Shown here in pieces: positions 7,208 to 15,022 of a stretch of DNA of 26,253 nt (position 1 is the stretch's first letter; every line of letters begins with the position of its first letter). The DNA lies in NCBI GenBank assembly GCA_036511595.1, contig DATCBY010000025.1, positions 1 through 26,253 on the forward strand, in the 5' to 3' direction. A program made the position numbers and the translations under genes. This DNA comes from DASZQY01 sp036511595. GTDB lineage: Bacteria > Pseudomonadota > Alphaproteobacteria > Rhizobiales > Kaistiaceae. The notes below the pieces were generated by a model, which was not told the DNA's origin, ran no database searches, and saw nothing but the letters and a program-made list of their open reading frames with translations.

Positions 7208-7821
7208 GCCAGGTTCTGCTCGAGCGAGCTGGCGGTCTGCAGGGTCGCGAATTCGACGGCGACGCCTTCCTCGAAATGGCGGACGACGCTGGCGCGCAGC
7301 TTGCCGATCATGAGCGGTGAGCCGATGGGCGGTTTGACGTCGATCGCAAAGGCCGCGCCGGACAACGACATGTCGACGAAGCGGGCGCGGTATTCGCGGC
7401 CATCGGGCAGGGCGATGGTGACGGTGGCAATATTCGGGGTGGCGCGGTCGTGACGGCGATCCTCGGGGAGATCCAGTTCGTGGCGGTTGGCGAGCCAGGT
7501 GAGCTTGGCCGCCAGCTTGTCTTTCTTGCGCAGCGTGGCCACGATCGTCATGGCGAAGCCGCCTTCGAACGTGCGGGTTATCTGGCCTTCGACACGGCCG
7601 ATATGGTCGATGTAAGCGACGACGCGTTCACCCGTACGGCCGATAATTGGCGTGGTGAGGGCGAGACTGCCGGGCGACATGTTCTGGGTCTGGCAGGGAA
7701 ATTCCCGGCGGTCCTCCAACATGAATCGGCCAAGCAGATTCACGACGACGCGCTGATTGCGGCGGCGATCGTGCTGCCGGATCAGCGAACGCTGGCGAAA
7801 GGTCTGGGGGGCAGAGGCCAT
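7204..7821 (-). CDS. Tandem PilZ-domain protein
   Basis: A 205-aa soluble protein with two PilZ domains. Domain 1 spans about residues 16-105 and begins with the RRRNQR arginine cluster. Its second motif is NMSPGS, a variant of the (D/N)xSxxG loop. Domain 2 spans about 120-200, with the RRHDR arginine pair and a standard DMSLSG loop. PilZ domains bind cyclic di-GMP through these arginines and loop, usually controlling motility, polysaccharide or surface growth. Domain 2 looks competent; domain 1 may bind weakly or serve as a dimer module. It follows the PAS_5 gene on the same strand (84-base gap), suggesting a joint regulatory unit. Confidence 0.88.
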   Translation of the reverse strand: MASAPQTFRQRSLIRQHDRRRNQRVVVNLLGRFMLEDRREFPCQTQNMSPGSLALTTPIIGRTGERVVAYIDHIGRVEGQITRTFEGGFAMTIVATLRKKDKLAAKLTWLANRHELDLPEDRRHDRATPNIATVTIALPDGREYRARFVDMSLSGAAFAIDVKPPIGSPLMIGKLRASVVRHFEEGVAVEFATLQTASSLEQNLA

Positions 7822-7905
7822 CGCGGGATTGGGCTCGGTTTGTCAGCTTCAACCCAAATCCTGCGCCATTGCGGTTAATAAGCGGTAACAGAAGTCACCG
7901 CCGGT

Positions 7906-8571
7906 TTACCGGCTGCCGCCTTGGTCTTTGCCGCCGTCGACCACAAAAAGATGCCCGCGGCGCCTCGAATTAGGGAGGGGCAGCGAGACAATGCTGGCAG
8001 TTGGTGGGCGCAGCGGCTGGGCGGCGGGCTCGCGGACGCCCGGATTATCGGTTCTGCGCCGGCCAAATTTGGGAGCCGAGTCCGGCCAAATGAGACGGAG
8101 GCTGGCGATTGTCTGGCGCTCGATCGGCTCATTGCCCAGCCAGTAGGGCTTCTCCAGCGTGGCGAGGCTGCCAAGAATACGGTCGAATGTGGGACCGCCG
8201 TGGAGGAGCGGCAGGAGCAGCAACTCCGCCGCGACCGACTGGTTACGCACTGTCCTCGCCTCTACCGTCACAACGGCGGCGGCGCCGTCCTCGGAGACGG
8301 CGGCGGCAAGCGTCTGGATGGCGGACCGGTCCTCGTCCTGCCACAAGTCGAAGAAATTCGTGCCCTTCAGTTCCCGGCAATAGAGCGAGCAGACACGGGT
8401 ACCGGCGAGGCGCACGACATAATTCTCGCGATCGGCGACCTCGAGGATGAAGGTGTCGGCGAGCACCCGGCGGATGTCGCTCGGCTCGATCGTGCCACGA
8501 CGGGGCGCGCGGTCGCTGCCGCGGACCCGGTTCCAGTATTCGTAAAGTTCGCGCGACGTCGCGTGTTTCAT
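7906..8571 (-). CDS. PAS_5 domain protein
   Basis: A 221-aa protein of the alphaproteobacterial PAS_5 family (PF07310). The PAS fold covers about residues 5-145. Typical signs are LYEYWNRVRG at the start, the block FILEVADRENYVVRLAGTRV, and ELKGTNFFDLW. The C-terminal 70 residues are rich in Pro, Arg and Ser and look disordered (FGRRRTDNPGVREPAAQPLRPP). No output domain is attached, so it may act by protein contact. A PilZ gene lies immediately downstream on the same strand, a pairing I recall from other Rhizobiales. Start ATG at 8571 (MKHATSREL) agrees with the family. Confidence 0.88.
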   Translation of the reverse strand: MKHATSRELYEYWNRVRGSDRAPRRGTIEPSDIRRVLADTFILEVADRENYVVRLAGTRVCSLYCRELKGTNFFDLWQDEDRSAIQTLAAAVSEDGAAAVVTVEARTVRNQSVAAELLLLPLLHGGPTFDRILGSLATLEKPYWLGNEPIERQTIASLRLIWPDSAPKFGRRRTDNPGVREPAAQPLRPPTASIVSLPLPNSRRRGHLFVVDGGKDQGGSR

Positions 8572-8832
8572 TACGCCATTCCCTGTCTCACATCGGAGCC
8601 GCGCCTGACCGGCGGCCGTCCCGCCGTCGGATTCGCGTCCAGGTTCGGGACAGGCTTTCCGCCTTGTTCTCCCGCCTATCGTCCAAGCTGCAGACGGCGT
8701 GCCAGCGGCGGTAAGGTTGACGGCGGCGATCCCTGCACCCGCCCGGGAGTTTCGTGGGGGCGATGACGGCGGGGACCGGCGTGCCTAGATAAAGCGGGGG
8801 CGGCCTTTCATTTTTCGGCTAGATTGCACGCC

Positions 8833-9579
8833 ATGAACGCTCCGATGCCCAATCCGCATATTCCGGCGACGCGCCAGCCGATATTCAACCTGCCGCCCGA
8901 GGTGAGTGCGCTCATTGCGCTGATGCTCGCCATCCAGGCGGGCCAGACGCTTTTCCTGAGTTCGGACGGCCAGCTCCAGGTGCTGCTCAACTTCGCGTTC
9001 ATTCCGGTACGAGAGACACAGCCGGATCTTTTCGACGGCATGGTGGCGTTAGGGGCGGGCGGCGCGCGGGTGTGGACCTTTCTCACCTATGCCTTTCTCC
9101 ACGGAGGCTGGGCGCACGTCGGCCTCAACTGCGTCTGGCTGGCGGCTTTCGGGAGTCCGGTCGCGCGGCGCTTCGGTGCGCGGCGCTTCCTGCTGTACGC
9201 GGCAGTCGGTGCAATCGCCGGCGCGGCGATTCACCTGGCCGTGTATCCCCATTCGCAAGTGCCGGTGGTCGGCGCCTCGGCTGCGATTTCGGCGTTGATG
9301 GCGGGAGCTGCGCGTTTCGTATTCCAGACCGAGGGGCCGATGTGGTCGCTGAGCGGGTTCGAGGCGTACCGCCGGCCGGCCGCGTCGCTGGCGGCAATCG
9401 TCCGCGACCGACGGGTCATGGCATTTCTCGGCGTGTGGTTTGCCGTCAACATAATTTTCGGAGTGGCAGGCGGAGGCATTGCGGACGGGGCGGTCGCTTG
9501 GGATGCGCATATCGGCGGCTTCCTTGCCGGCCTGCTGCTCTTCCGCCTGTTCGATCCGGTGCCCGGTCCGGCAATCTGA
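8833..9579 (+). CDS. Rhomboid family intramembrane serine protease
   Basis: A 248-aa polytopic membrane protein of the rhomboid family, which cleaves substrates within the bilayer. Six or so hydrophobic segments are visible between residues 24 and 242. The HGGWAHVGLN motif (90-99) on helix 2 supplies His95 and Asn99. The catalytic Ser is Ser149 in VVGASAAISALMAG, and the catalytic His is His226 in DAHIGGFLAG. A hydrophilic loop at about 163-195 separates helices 4 and 5. ATG at 8833 is chosen over a TTG nine bases earlier. It stands alone after a 261-base gap and is followed 96 bases later by the CBS gene on the same strand. Confidence 0.93.
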   Translation: MNAPMPNPHIPATRQPIFNLPPEVSALIALMLAIQAGQTLFLSSDGQLQVLLNFAFIPVRETQPDLFDGMVALGAGGARVWTFLTYAFLHGGWAHVGLNCVWLAAFGSPVARRFGARRFLLYAAVGAIAGAAIHLAVYPHSQVPVVGASAAISALMAGAARFVFQTEGPMWSLSGFEAYRRPAASLAAIVRDRRVMAFLGVWFAVNIIFGVAGGGIADGAVAWDAHIGGFLAGLLLFRLFDPVPGPAI

Positions 9580-9675
9580 CGGAACCCTCTTGCTGCATTG
9601 CGCATTGTCATCGGCCCGGATTGGCCGCATCGTTCCCGTCAGCCGGGCGGCGAACCGAATTGATGGAGGCAACCC

Positions 9676-10107
9676 ATGACGGTTTCGGCAATTCTTGCAG
9701 ACAAGGGACGGGACGTAGTCACGATCGGCGGCACCGGGGCAATAGGCGACGCCGTGGCACTCCTGGCCAAGCGCAAGATCGGCGCGGTTGTGGTCCTTGA
9801 GGCGAACGGGCGCATCGCCGGCATCGTCTCGGAGCGCGATATCGTGCGTGCCATCGCGGCAACCGCGGGAGCGGCGCTGACCGAGCCCCTTGCGTCGATC
9901 ATGACGCGCGTCGTGGTGACGTGCTCCGAAGGCGAGACCATCGACAGCGTAATGACGCGCATGACGCGCGGGCGCTTCCGCCACCTGCCGGTGGTCACCA
10001 ACGGCAAGCTCGCGGGCATCATCTCGATCGGCGACGTCGTCAAGGCGCGTATCGAGCAGGTCGAGCGCGAGGCCGAGGAGATGCGGACCTACATCGCGAC
10101 GGCCTGA
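9676..10107 (+). CDS. Two-CBS-domain protein
   Basis: A 143-aa protein made of a Bateman pair of CBS domains, at about residues 8-65 and 72-130. Typical elements are GAVVVLEANGRIAGIVSERDIVRAI in the first and RFRHLPVVTNGKLAGIISIGDVVKARI in the second. Such pairs bind adenine nucleotides such as AMP, ATP or NAD and act as energy sensors. Stand-alone proteins of this kind are frequent in alphaproteobacteria. GGAGG sits 7 bases before the ATG. It converges on hisI with an 8-base gap. Confidence 0.92.
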   Translation: MTVSAILADKGRDVVTIGGTGAIGDAVALLAKRKIGAVVVLEANGRIAGIVSERDIVRAIAATAGAALTEPLASIMTRVVVTCSEGETIDSVMTRMTRGRFRHLPVVTNGKLAGIISIGDVVKARIEQVEREAEEMRTYIATA

Positions 10108-10115
10108 CGTCACGG

Positions 10116-10553
10116 TTATTTTTTGGGCATTGCCTTATCGAAGACGAGGGCGAGCGCCGGGCTCGGCGCCCGGCCTGTCGGTATGCTGCGATAGAAGCAG
10201 GAGCGGTGGCCCGTGTGGCAGGTGACGCCATCGCCGCCAACGCGCACCTTGACCAGGATCGCGTCCTGATCGCAATCGACGCGGAGGTCGGCAACGCGCA
10301 GCGTATTGCCGCTCTCTTCGCCCTTTCGCCAGAGCTGCCTGCGGGAACGGCTCCAGAACCAGGCGTCGCCGGTTTCGATGGTGCGGGCCAGCGCCTCGGC
10401 ATTCATGTGCGCCACCATCAGCACATCGCCCCTGTCGGCATCGACGGCGACGGCGGTGACCAGTCCGTCGGCGTCGAATTTCGGCGACAGGACAGTGCCG
10501 GTCTCGACGCTGTGTTCATCGGGACGGGGAGCAAAGGTTACTGCGGCGGTCAT
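10116..10553 (-). CDS. hisI: Phosphoribosyl-AMP cyclohydrolase HisI
   Basis: This 145-aa enzyme opens the adenine ring of phosphoribosyl-AMP in the third step of histidine synthesis. It is the stand-alone HisI form without HisE. The metal-binding cysteines are present: Cys94 in RVDCDQDA and Cys112 and Cys119 in TCHTGHRSCFYR. MVAHMNAEAL and FWSRSRRQLWRKGEESGN are family signatures. The enzyme is a cytoplasmic homodimer. It lies on the same strand as folE, and the two are usually adjacent in Rhizobiales as I recall. Here an antiporter and a DUF202 gene lie between them. Confidence 0.96.
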   Translation of the reverse strand: MTAAVTFAPRPDEHSVETGTVLSPKFDADGLVTAVAVDADRGDVLMVAHMNAEALARTIETGDAWFWSRSRRQLWRKGEESGNTLRVADLRVDCDQDAILVKVRVGGDGVTCHTGHRSCFYRSIPTGRAPSPALALVFDKAMPKK

Positions 10554-10620
10554 AACGGCGGTGCCCGTGGCTGCGGTGATAGCGGCACCGATACACGACT
10601 TCGCGGCTTTCGGCGAACCT

Positions 10621-11074
10621 CTACTGCGGTCCGCCCTTGCCCACCCAAATGCCGATCAGGACCGCCAGCGAGACGAGAATGAGGAAGCCATTGAAGACGA
10701 TCAGGAGATAAGGAGGAATTTGCCTCGCGTCCGGACGGGGAGGCGTGGCCGCGACATTCAGGTTTCTCCAGACGCCGGCGGCGAAGCAGAACGCGCTAAA
10801 AGAAAACCAGCACGGTCCCGGTCACCAGTGCGAGCCAGTTCGGGACGAGGCCCGCCAGCAATGCCTTGGCGCCGACGCCGCTGGCGAGGGCAACCAGGCC
10901 GGTGCGTACCCAGGCGGCGTAAGTGCGCTCGGCAGCGAAGATGGTGCGGTTAGCGGCAAGTTCGGTGCGGCGGTCGGCGCTGTCCTCGATGCGCTCAGTA
11001 GAACGCTGAAGCTTGGTCGCGCTGACGGCGAGCTTCTCGCCGCTTTTCTCAAGCGGTTGCGGTTGATCGGCCAT
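10621..11074 (-). pseudogene. DUF202 (YidH-type) membrane protein with a +1 frameshift
   Basis: The gene starts with ATG at 11072-11074 (GGAGG upstream) and encodes a coiled N-terminus, then ERTYAAWVRTGLVALASGV, the DUF202 signature, and a second hydrophobic segment. After 92 residues the frame stops at TAG (10797-10799). Shifting by +1 at that point continues with SAFCFAAGVWRNL, a proline-rich link and a third transmembrane helix, ending at 10621. Together they give a 150-aa, three-helix protein of normal DUF202 architecture. The break lies in the minus-strand run TTTTCTTTTAGC. One extra T would explain it, by mutation or base-calling error. The UUU-UAG-C context would also suit programmed +1 shifting. 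Its start overlaps the antiporter gene's end by 26 bases. Confidence 0.85.
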
Positions 11075-13367
11075 CGTCGGCCTCCTTCTCTGTCTTGCGT
11101 GCGATCGGCTTGGGGTTGCCCTGGAACGAGAGAAAAAGCAGCGAGCGGTCCGAGCTTTCGAGCATTGCGCCGGCAAGCTCGCCCAGTGACAGCCGGTCGC
11201 CGGGACGGCGGCTGACGCCGAGAAGGATCAGATCGTGATTGCCGCGTCGCGCCTCGCGCAGGATGGCGTCCTCGGGTGAAATGTCGGTGCGCCGCGTCAC
11301 GGTAACGGGCTGGTCCATCGCTTCGGCGACGGCGGTAATCTCCTTGCCGACCTCGGCCGCGTCGCGACCCCGCGCGCCGCCGTAGCGCTGGCGGGCGGTG
11401 CCGGCATCCGGCGGAATGACAGTCAGCGCGGTGACGCCCGACTTGGCCGCCCGGGCGAGCGCCAGCGCGAATTCCGCCCCATGCCGGGATACCTCGCTGC
11501 CGGTGACCGGCACGAGGATTTTCAGATTCGGATCGGCGGGATCGCGGCGGTGGCGGCCACGCGCGGTAACGATGCCCAGGGAGCCGGGGAACCCCTGGAC
11601 CAGCCGCGAGACATGGTCGGCAAAACCGCCGTTCGGGGCGGCGGCGGGAAAGACGCCGACGATCAGTAGGTCGTAACCCTTCGGCGCTTCCCTGGCGACG
11701 GCATCCTCCCAGGCGACGTCGTGCTGCCGTTCGATAACGTCGACGGGGGCGGGCGCACTGGCCTCGTCGAGCGGGGTCGCCGCCAGCGAGGCGGCTTTGA
11801 CGATGTCAGCGGCGGTGTCGCCGGTTGGTCCGGCGGCTACTTCCGCCGCGCTGTCAGTCTTGCCACCCGTAGCCGTGAGGATCGTCACCGGCATCTTGCG
11901 CGGGCCGGCGAGCAGGCCGGCGATCCGGGCGGCGAACTTGCCGTTCGGGCTGTCGTCGACGACGACGAGAATACGCTCCCACTTCGACAACAATCCTTGC
12001 GCATCCAGCTCTTCGCGATCCAGACGTTTGCGTTCCTCGTCCTCCAGCGGAAGGCGGCCCAGCGCCCAACGCAGCGTTGGCGGCATGGCGATGGTGGTGA
12101 TGAAGGCCATCGCCACGATCATCGTGAAGAGGTTCTGGCTGAGCACGCCGATGGAAAGGCCAATCGAGGCGACGATGATCTCGGTGGCGCCGCGGGCGTT
12201 CATTCCGGCAGCCAGCGCCAGCGCCTGCGGAAACCGCAGACCGCCGAACCACGCGCCGGTGAAAGCGCCGGTAGCCTTGCCGACAGTGGCGATGGCGATC
12301 AAGACCAGTGTCAGCAACGCCAGCTGCGGATGCGCCAGCACGGTGAGGTTGGCGCTGACGCCGGACAGCCCGAAGAAGACCGGCATGAACAGACCCGCCG
12401 TCAGGCCGCGCAACTGGTCGTCGATCTGACGAGTGAGAATCGGGGATTCGCCGATGAGGATGCCGGCGACAAACGCGCCCAGCACAGTGCTGACACCAAT
12501 GGAACTGGTGATGAGAGCCATCGTCGCCATGATGACCAGGATGGTGGCGATGACCGGCGCCTCGCCGCGGGCGAAGTCGTTGGTCAACTGGATCAGGCGG
12601 AAGACGATCCGGCGGCCAAACGTAAAGCTCAACCCGAGAAACGCCAGCGTGCCGAAGACGCCTTTGATGACTGCCACCCAGTCGAGAGTGCCGCGCGAGG
12701 CGAGGCTCAGCGTGATTGCGACAATGATCCAGCCGATGGTGTCGTCGACGATGGCCGACGCGAGGATGACCTGGCCGACATCGCGGCGCAGGAACCCCAT
12801 GTCGCGCACGATTGTTGCCACGATCTTGACCGAGGAAATCGATAGGGCCGTGCCGAGGAACAGGCAGACCACGAGGCGCCGGCCCGGATCGGGCAGCAGG
12901 CTGTCGGGAAGCGTCAACCCGAGGATGAAGCCCGCCGCAAAAGGCAGTGCAATGCCGGAAAGGGACGCAGTGAAGGCGGCGCGGCGGACACGGCGCACCA
13001 GCGCGAGGTCGGTTTCCATTCCGGCAAGCAGCAGCAGCATCAGGATACCGAACTGCGATATGCCGCTTATGAGCGCTTTTTGGCCGGGATCGGCGGGGAA
13101 GAGCCAATGCTCCGCGTCCGGCCAGACCCAGCCCAGCACCGACGGGCCGAGCAGGATGCCGGCGAGCAGGTAGCCCATGACGGCAGGCTGCTTGAGCCAG
13201 AGCATCGCTTCGCCGAGGAGGCGCGCGAGCGCGATCAGAGCAAGAACCTGCGCGAGTAGAAGGCCTTCCGACGGCCCCGTGCTTTCGCTGGAGGCCGCCA
13301 AAGCGGAGGCCGGAAGAAGAATGGCGAATGCCGTCAGTGCCCACGCCAGGGGCGCGCGCAACCGCAT
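11049..13367 (-). CDS. CPA2 cation:proton antiporter with tandem USP domains
   Basis: A 772-aa inner-membrane antiporter. Residues 1-25 resemble a signal peptide or first helix (MRLRAPLAWALTAFAILLP). The Na+/H+ exchanger domain with about 12 helices covers about 40-425, including PAVMGYLLAGILLGPSVLGW and the double aspartate AIVDDTIGW; a DD pair is typical of electrogenic CPA2 antiporters. Two universal-stress-protein modules follow (about 455-590 and 630-755; starts ERILVVVDDSPNGKF and LKILVPVTGSEVSRHG). ATG at 13367 is preferred because more upstream reading is a shadow of folE and the 5' spacer. Which cation is moved is unknown. It may be co-transcribed with the DUF202 gene. Confidence 0.93.
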   Translation of the reverse strand: MRLRAPLAWALTAFAILLPASALAASSESTGPSEGLLLAQVLALIALARLLGEAMLWLKQPAVMGYLLAGILLGPSVLGWVWPDAEHWLFPADPGQKALISGISQFGILMLLLLAGMETDLALVRRVRRAAFTASLSGIALPFAAGFILGLTLPDSLLPDPGRRLVVCLFLGTALSISSVKIVATIVRDMGFLRRDVGQVILASAIVDDTIGWIIVAITLSLASRGTLDWVAVIKGVFGTLAFLGLSFTFGRRIVFRLIQLTNDFARGEAPVIATILVIMATMALITSSIGVSTVLGAFVAGILIGESPILTRQIDDQLRGLTAGLFMPVFFGLSGVSANLTVLAHPQLALLTLVLIAIATVGKATGAFTGAWFGGLRFPQALALAAGMNARGATEIIVASIGLSIGVLSQNLFTMIVAMAFITTIAMPPTLRWALGRLPLEDEERKRLDREELDAQGLLSKWERILVVVDDSPNGKFAARIAGLLAGPRKMPVTILTATGGKTDSAAEVAAGPTGDTAADIVKAASLAATPLDEASAPAPVDVIERQHDVAWEDAVAREAPKGYDLLIVGVFPAAAPNGGFADHVSRLVQGFPGSLGIVTARGRHRRDPADPNLKILVPVTGSEVSRHGAEFALALARAAKSGVTALTVIPPDAGTARQRYGGARGRDAAEVGKEITAVAEAMDQPVTVTRRTDISPEDAILREARRGNHDLILLGVSRRPGDRLSLGELAGAMLESSDRSLLFLSFQGNPKPIARKTEKEADDGRSTATA

Positions 13368-13510
13368 GCGACCCGCAATGTCCTGCGTTAGCGTGGGAAG
13401 ATCGATCAGGGGACTAACATTCCGCGCGTTGCAAGCCGATGTCGCGAGGCCGGAAACTACAACGACGGAGACTGGGCGTGGTTCCTGATTTTTAGAACCG
13501 CCGCGGGTGT

Positions 13511-14143
13511 TCAGACGGTCTGGTGACCGGCCCCGAGCAGCGTCATGAAGCGGATCTGTTCGGCCGGGTCGTCGCGGAACGAGCCCGTGAACTGCGTCGT
13601 GACGGTGCTGGCGCCGTGGGCGCGGACACCGCGCATGGTCATGCACTGATGCTCGGCCTCGATCATCACGGCGACGCCACGCGGCTTCAGGATTTCGTCG
13701 ATGGCGCCGATGATTTCCGAGGTCAGACGCTCCTGCGTCTGCAGGCGGCGCGCGAAAGTCTCGACAGCGCGCGCAAGCTTGGAGAGCCCGACGACCTTGT
13801 CGGTCGGGTAGTAGGCGATGTGCACCTTGCCGATGAACGGCACCATGTGGTGCTCGCAATGCGAATAGAAGGGAATGTCGCGGACGAGAACTATGTCGTC
13901 GTACGTGCCGAGCTCGTCGAAAGTGCGCTCGAGGACGCCGGCGGGATCCTGCCCGTAGCCGGCATAGAACTCGCCGTAGGCGCCGGTCACCCGCTCGGGC
14001 GTGTCCTTCAGGCCGGGACGGTTGGGGTCGTCGCCTGCCCAGGCGATAAGGGTGCGTACGGCCTCTTCCGCCGCTTCGCGGGTGGGGCGCTCGGGCGAGG
14101 GCGCCGGGGCGGCAGTCGCATGCTTTTTAAATACGGCGTCCAT
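13511..14143 (-). CDS. folE: GTP cyclohydrolase I FolE
   Basis: This 210-aa enzyme converts GTP to dihydroneopterin triphosphate, the first committed step of tetrahydrofolate synthesis. It is the FolE1 type: zinc ligands are visible in SHCEHHMVPF and QCMTMRGVR, with substrate-site blocks GLSKLARAVETFARRLQTQERLT and HGASTVT. It is cytoplasmic and probably decameric. ATG at 14143 is chosen because GGAGGAATTTGC directly precedes it; the longer frame to 14170 would start inside the leader hairpin. The gene heads the minus-strand cluster that ends in hisI. A hairpin just upstream of its ribosome-binding site may regulate it. Confidence 0.96.
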   Translation of the reverse strand: MDAVFKKHATAAPAPSPERPTREAAEEAVRTLIAWAGDDPNRPGLKDTPERVTGAYGEFYAGYGQDPAGVLERTFDELGTYDDIVLVRDIPFYSHCEHHMVPFIGKVHIAYYPTDKVVGLSKLARAVETFARRLQTQERLTSEIIGAIDEILKPRGVAVMIEAEHQCMTMRGVRAHGASTVTTQFTGSFRDDPAEQIRFMTLLGAGHQTV

Positions 14144-14185
14144 GCAAATTCCTCCGGGCGCCGACGGCACCCCCTGACTGCCCGC
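14144..14185 (-). promoter_or_regulatory. folE leader, candidate THF-II (folE-motif) riboswitch
   Basis: On the minus strand the leader shows GGGTGCC, loop GTC, then GGCGCCC (stem 14156-14172), placed immediately before the GGAGG ribosome-binding site. Upstream lies GGGCAGTCAGG and a TATATA possibly serving as the -10 (around 14187). Folate-sensing folE-motif RNAs (THF-II class) are known to sit at this position in alphaproteobacteria. I could not compare the full consensus, so the assignment is tentative. Confidence 0.35.
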
Positions 14186-14346
14186 CTATATAGGCGCGCG
14201 ATCAATTTTTGCGAAGGGCAGACGCATTCCAATGGTTGGCAAATACCGGAAATGTGTTTCGATTCCGGGGCTTGGTTTGGCGCCGGCTTTCTACGAATGC
14301 GCCTGCGGCGGTGGCGAAGATCGGCGGCCGCTCCTATATTCGGGCC

Positions 14347-14790
14347 ATGCTCGACGAAATCTACAACCGGCAGATCCTCACGTTCGCCGGGTCCATTCCG
14401 CGCCTCGGGCGGCTCGAAGCCGCCGATGCCAGCGCGACCGCCCATTCGCGCCTCTGCGGCTCGACGGTGACGATCGACCTTAGAATGGATGGCGATGTGG
14501 TGACGGATTTCGCCCACGAGGTGAAGGCGTGCGCGCTCGGCCAGGCGTCGTCCTCGATCATGGCGGCGCACGTGGTCGGCGCGAGGGAATCCGAACTACG
14601 CACCGTGCGCGAGGCAATGCGCAAGATGCTAAAGGAAAACGGGCCACCGCCGGAGGGGCGCTTCGGCGACCTCAAATTCCTTGAGCCGGTGCGCGATTAC
14701 AGGGCGCGCCACGCCTCGACGATGCTGACATTCGATGCGGTGGTCGACGCGCTCGACCAGATCGCGGCGCGGCGGAGCGGCGCCGCCTAG
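14347..14790 (+). CDS. IscU/NifU-like iron-sulfur cluster scaffold protein
   Basis: A 147-aa protein of the NifU N-terminal (IscU/SufU) scaffold fold, on which Fe-S clusters are assembled. Two of the three conserved cysteines are seen: Cys37 in SRLCGSTV and Cys62 in VKACALGQASSSI. The third Cys position, near VRDYRARHASTML, has no cysteine. This lineage in alphaproteobacteria seems to lack it in general, as I recall. ATG at 14347 begins the conserved LDEIYNRQIL N-terminus; upstream in-frame codons are unconserved. It is divergent from folE and followed by yidD, a common Rhizobiales order. Its stop shares CTAG with the convergent 39-aa gene. Confidence 0.88.
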   Translation: MLDEIYNRQILTFAGSIPRLGRLEAADASATAHSRLCGSTVTIDLRMDGDVVTDFAHEVKACALGQASSSIMAAHVVGARESELRTVREAMRKMLKENGPPPEGRFGDLKFLEPVRDYRARHASTMLTFDAVVDALDQIAARRSGAA

Positions 14791-14906
14791 CGGATGGTGA
14801 TCCGGCGGGGCGTTACCGAGGCGATGAACCACGCGTAGCGGAACGCGGCCAGACGGCCGAAGCCGACGCGGCGGTATTCGATGTAGCGCTGAATGAGGCT
14901 GGTCAT
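14787..14906 (-). CDS. 39-aa basic small protein
   Basis: A short complete gene of 40 codons: ATG at 14904-14906, stop at 14787-14789. The product is basic and amphipathic (MTSLIQRYIEYRRVGFGRL, then AAFRYAWFIA). The minus-strand leader has GGGGAAAGATCACAAA before the ATG, with GGGGAAAG as a fair ribosome-binding site at 10-16 bases. Reading frame, start and distance support a real gene, but I recognise no family. It is convergent with the Fe-S scaffold gene, their stops overlapping by CTAG. Confidence 0.55.
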   Translation of the reverse strand: MTSLIQRYIEYRRVGFGRLAAFRYAWFIASVTPRRITIR

Positions 14907-15022
14907 TTTGTGATCTTTCCCCGAGATCCGGCCCCCGGTAATCCCCAAGTCTCCCGACAGGTTCCGCCAAAAGGGGTAATGATTCGTTTAGCGGCTATCC
15001 CGCGCTGCAATAGCGATTGAAC

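Noticed and set aside
8572..8832. 261-base gap between PAS_5 and rhomboid genes checked for small genes or RNA
   Set aside because: No convincing start with ribosome-binding site, hairpin or repeat; probably divergent promoters only.
11721..12845. Long plus-strand open frame antisense to the antiporter
   Set aside because: Highly charged Arg/Asp/Gln-rich composition without domains; mirrored by the well-supported antiporter.
13368..13859. N-terminal extension of the antiporter frame to 13859
   Set aside because: This part overlaps folE in another frame on the same strand; membrane protein features begin only at ATG 13367.
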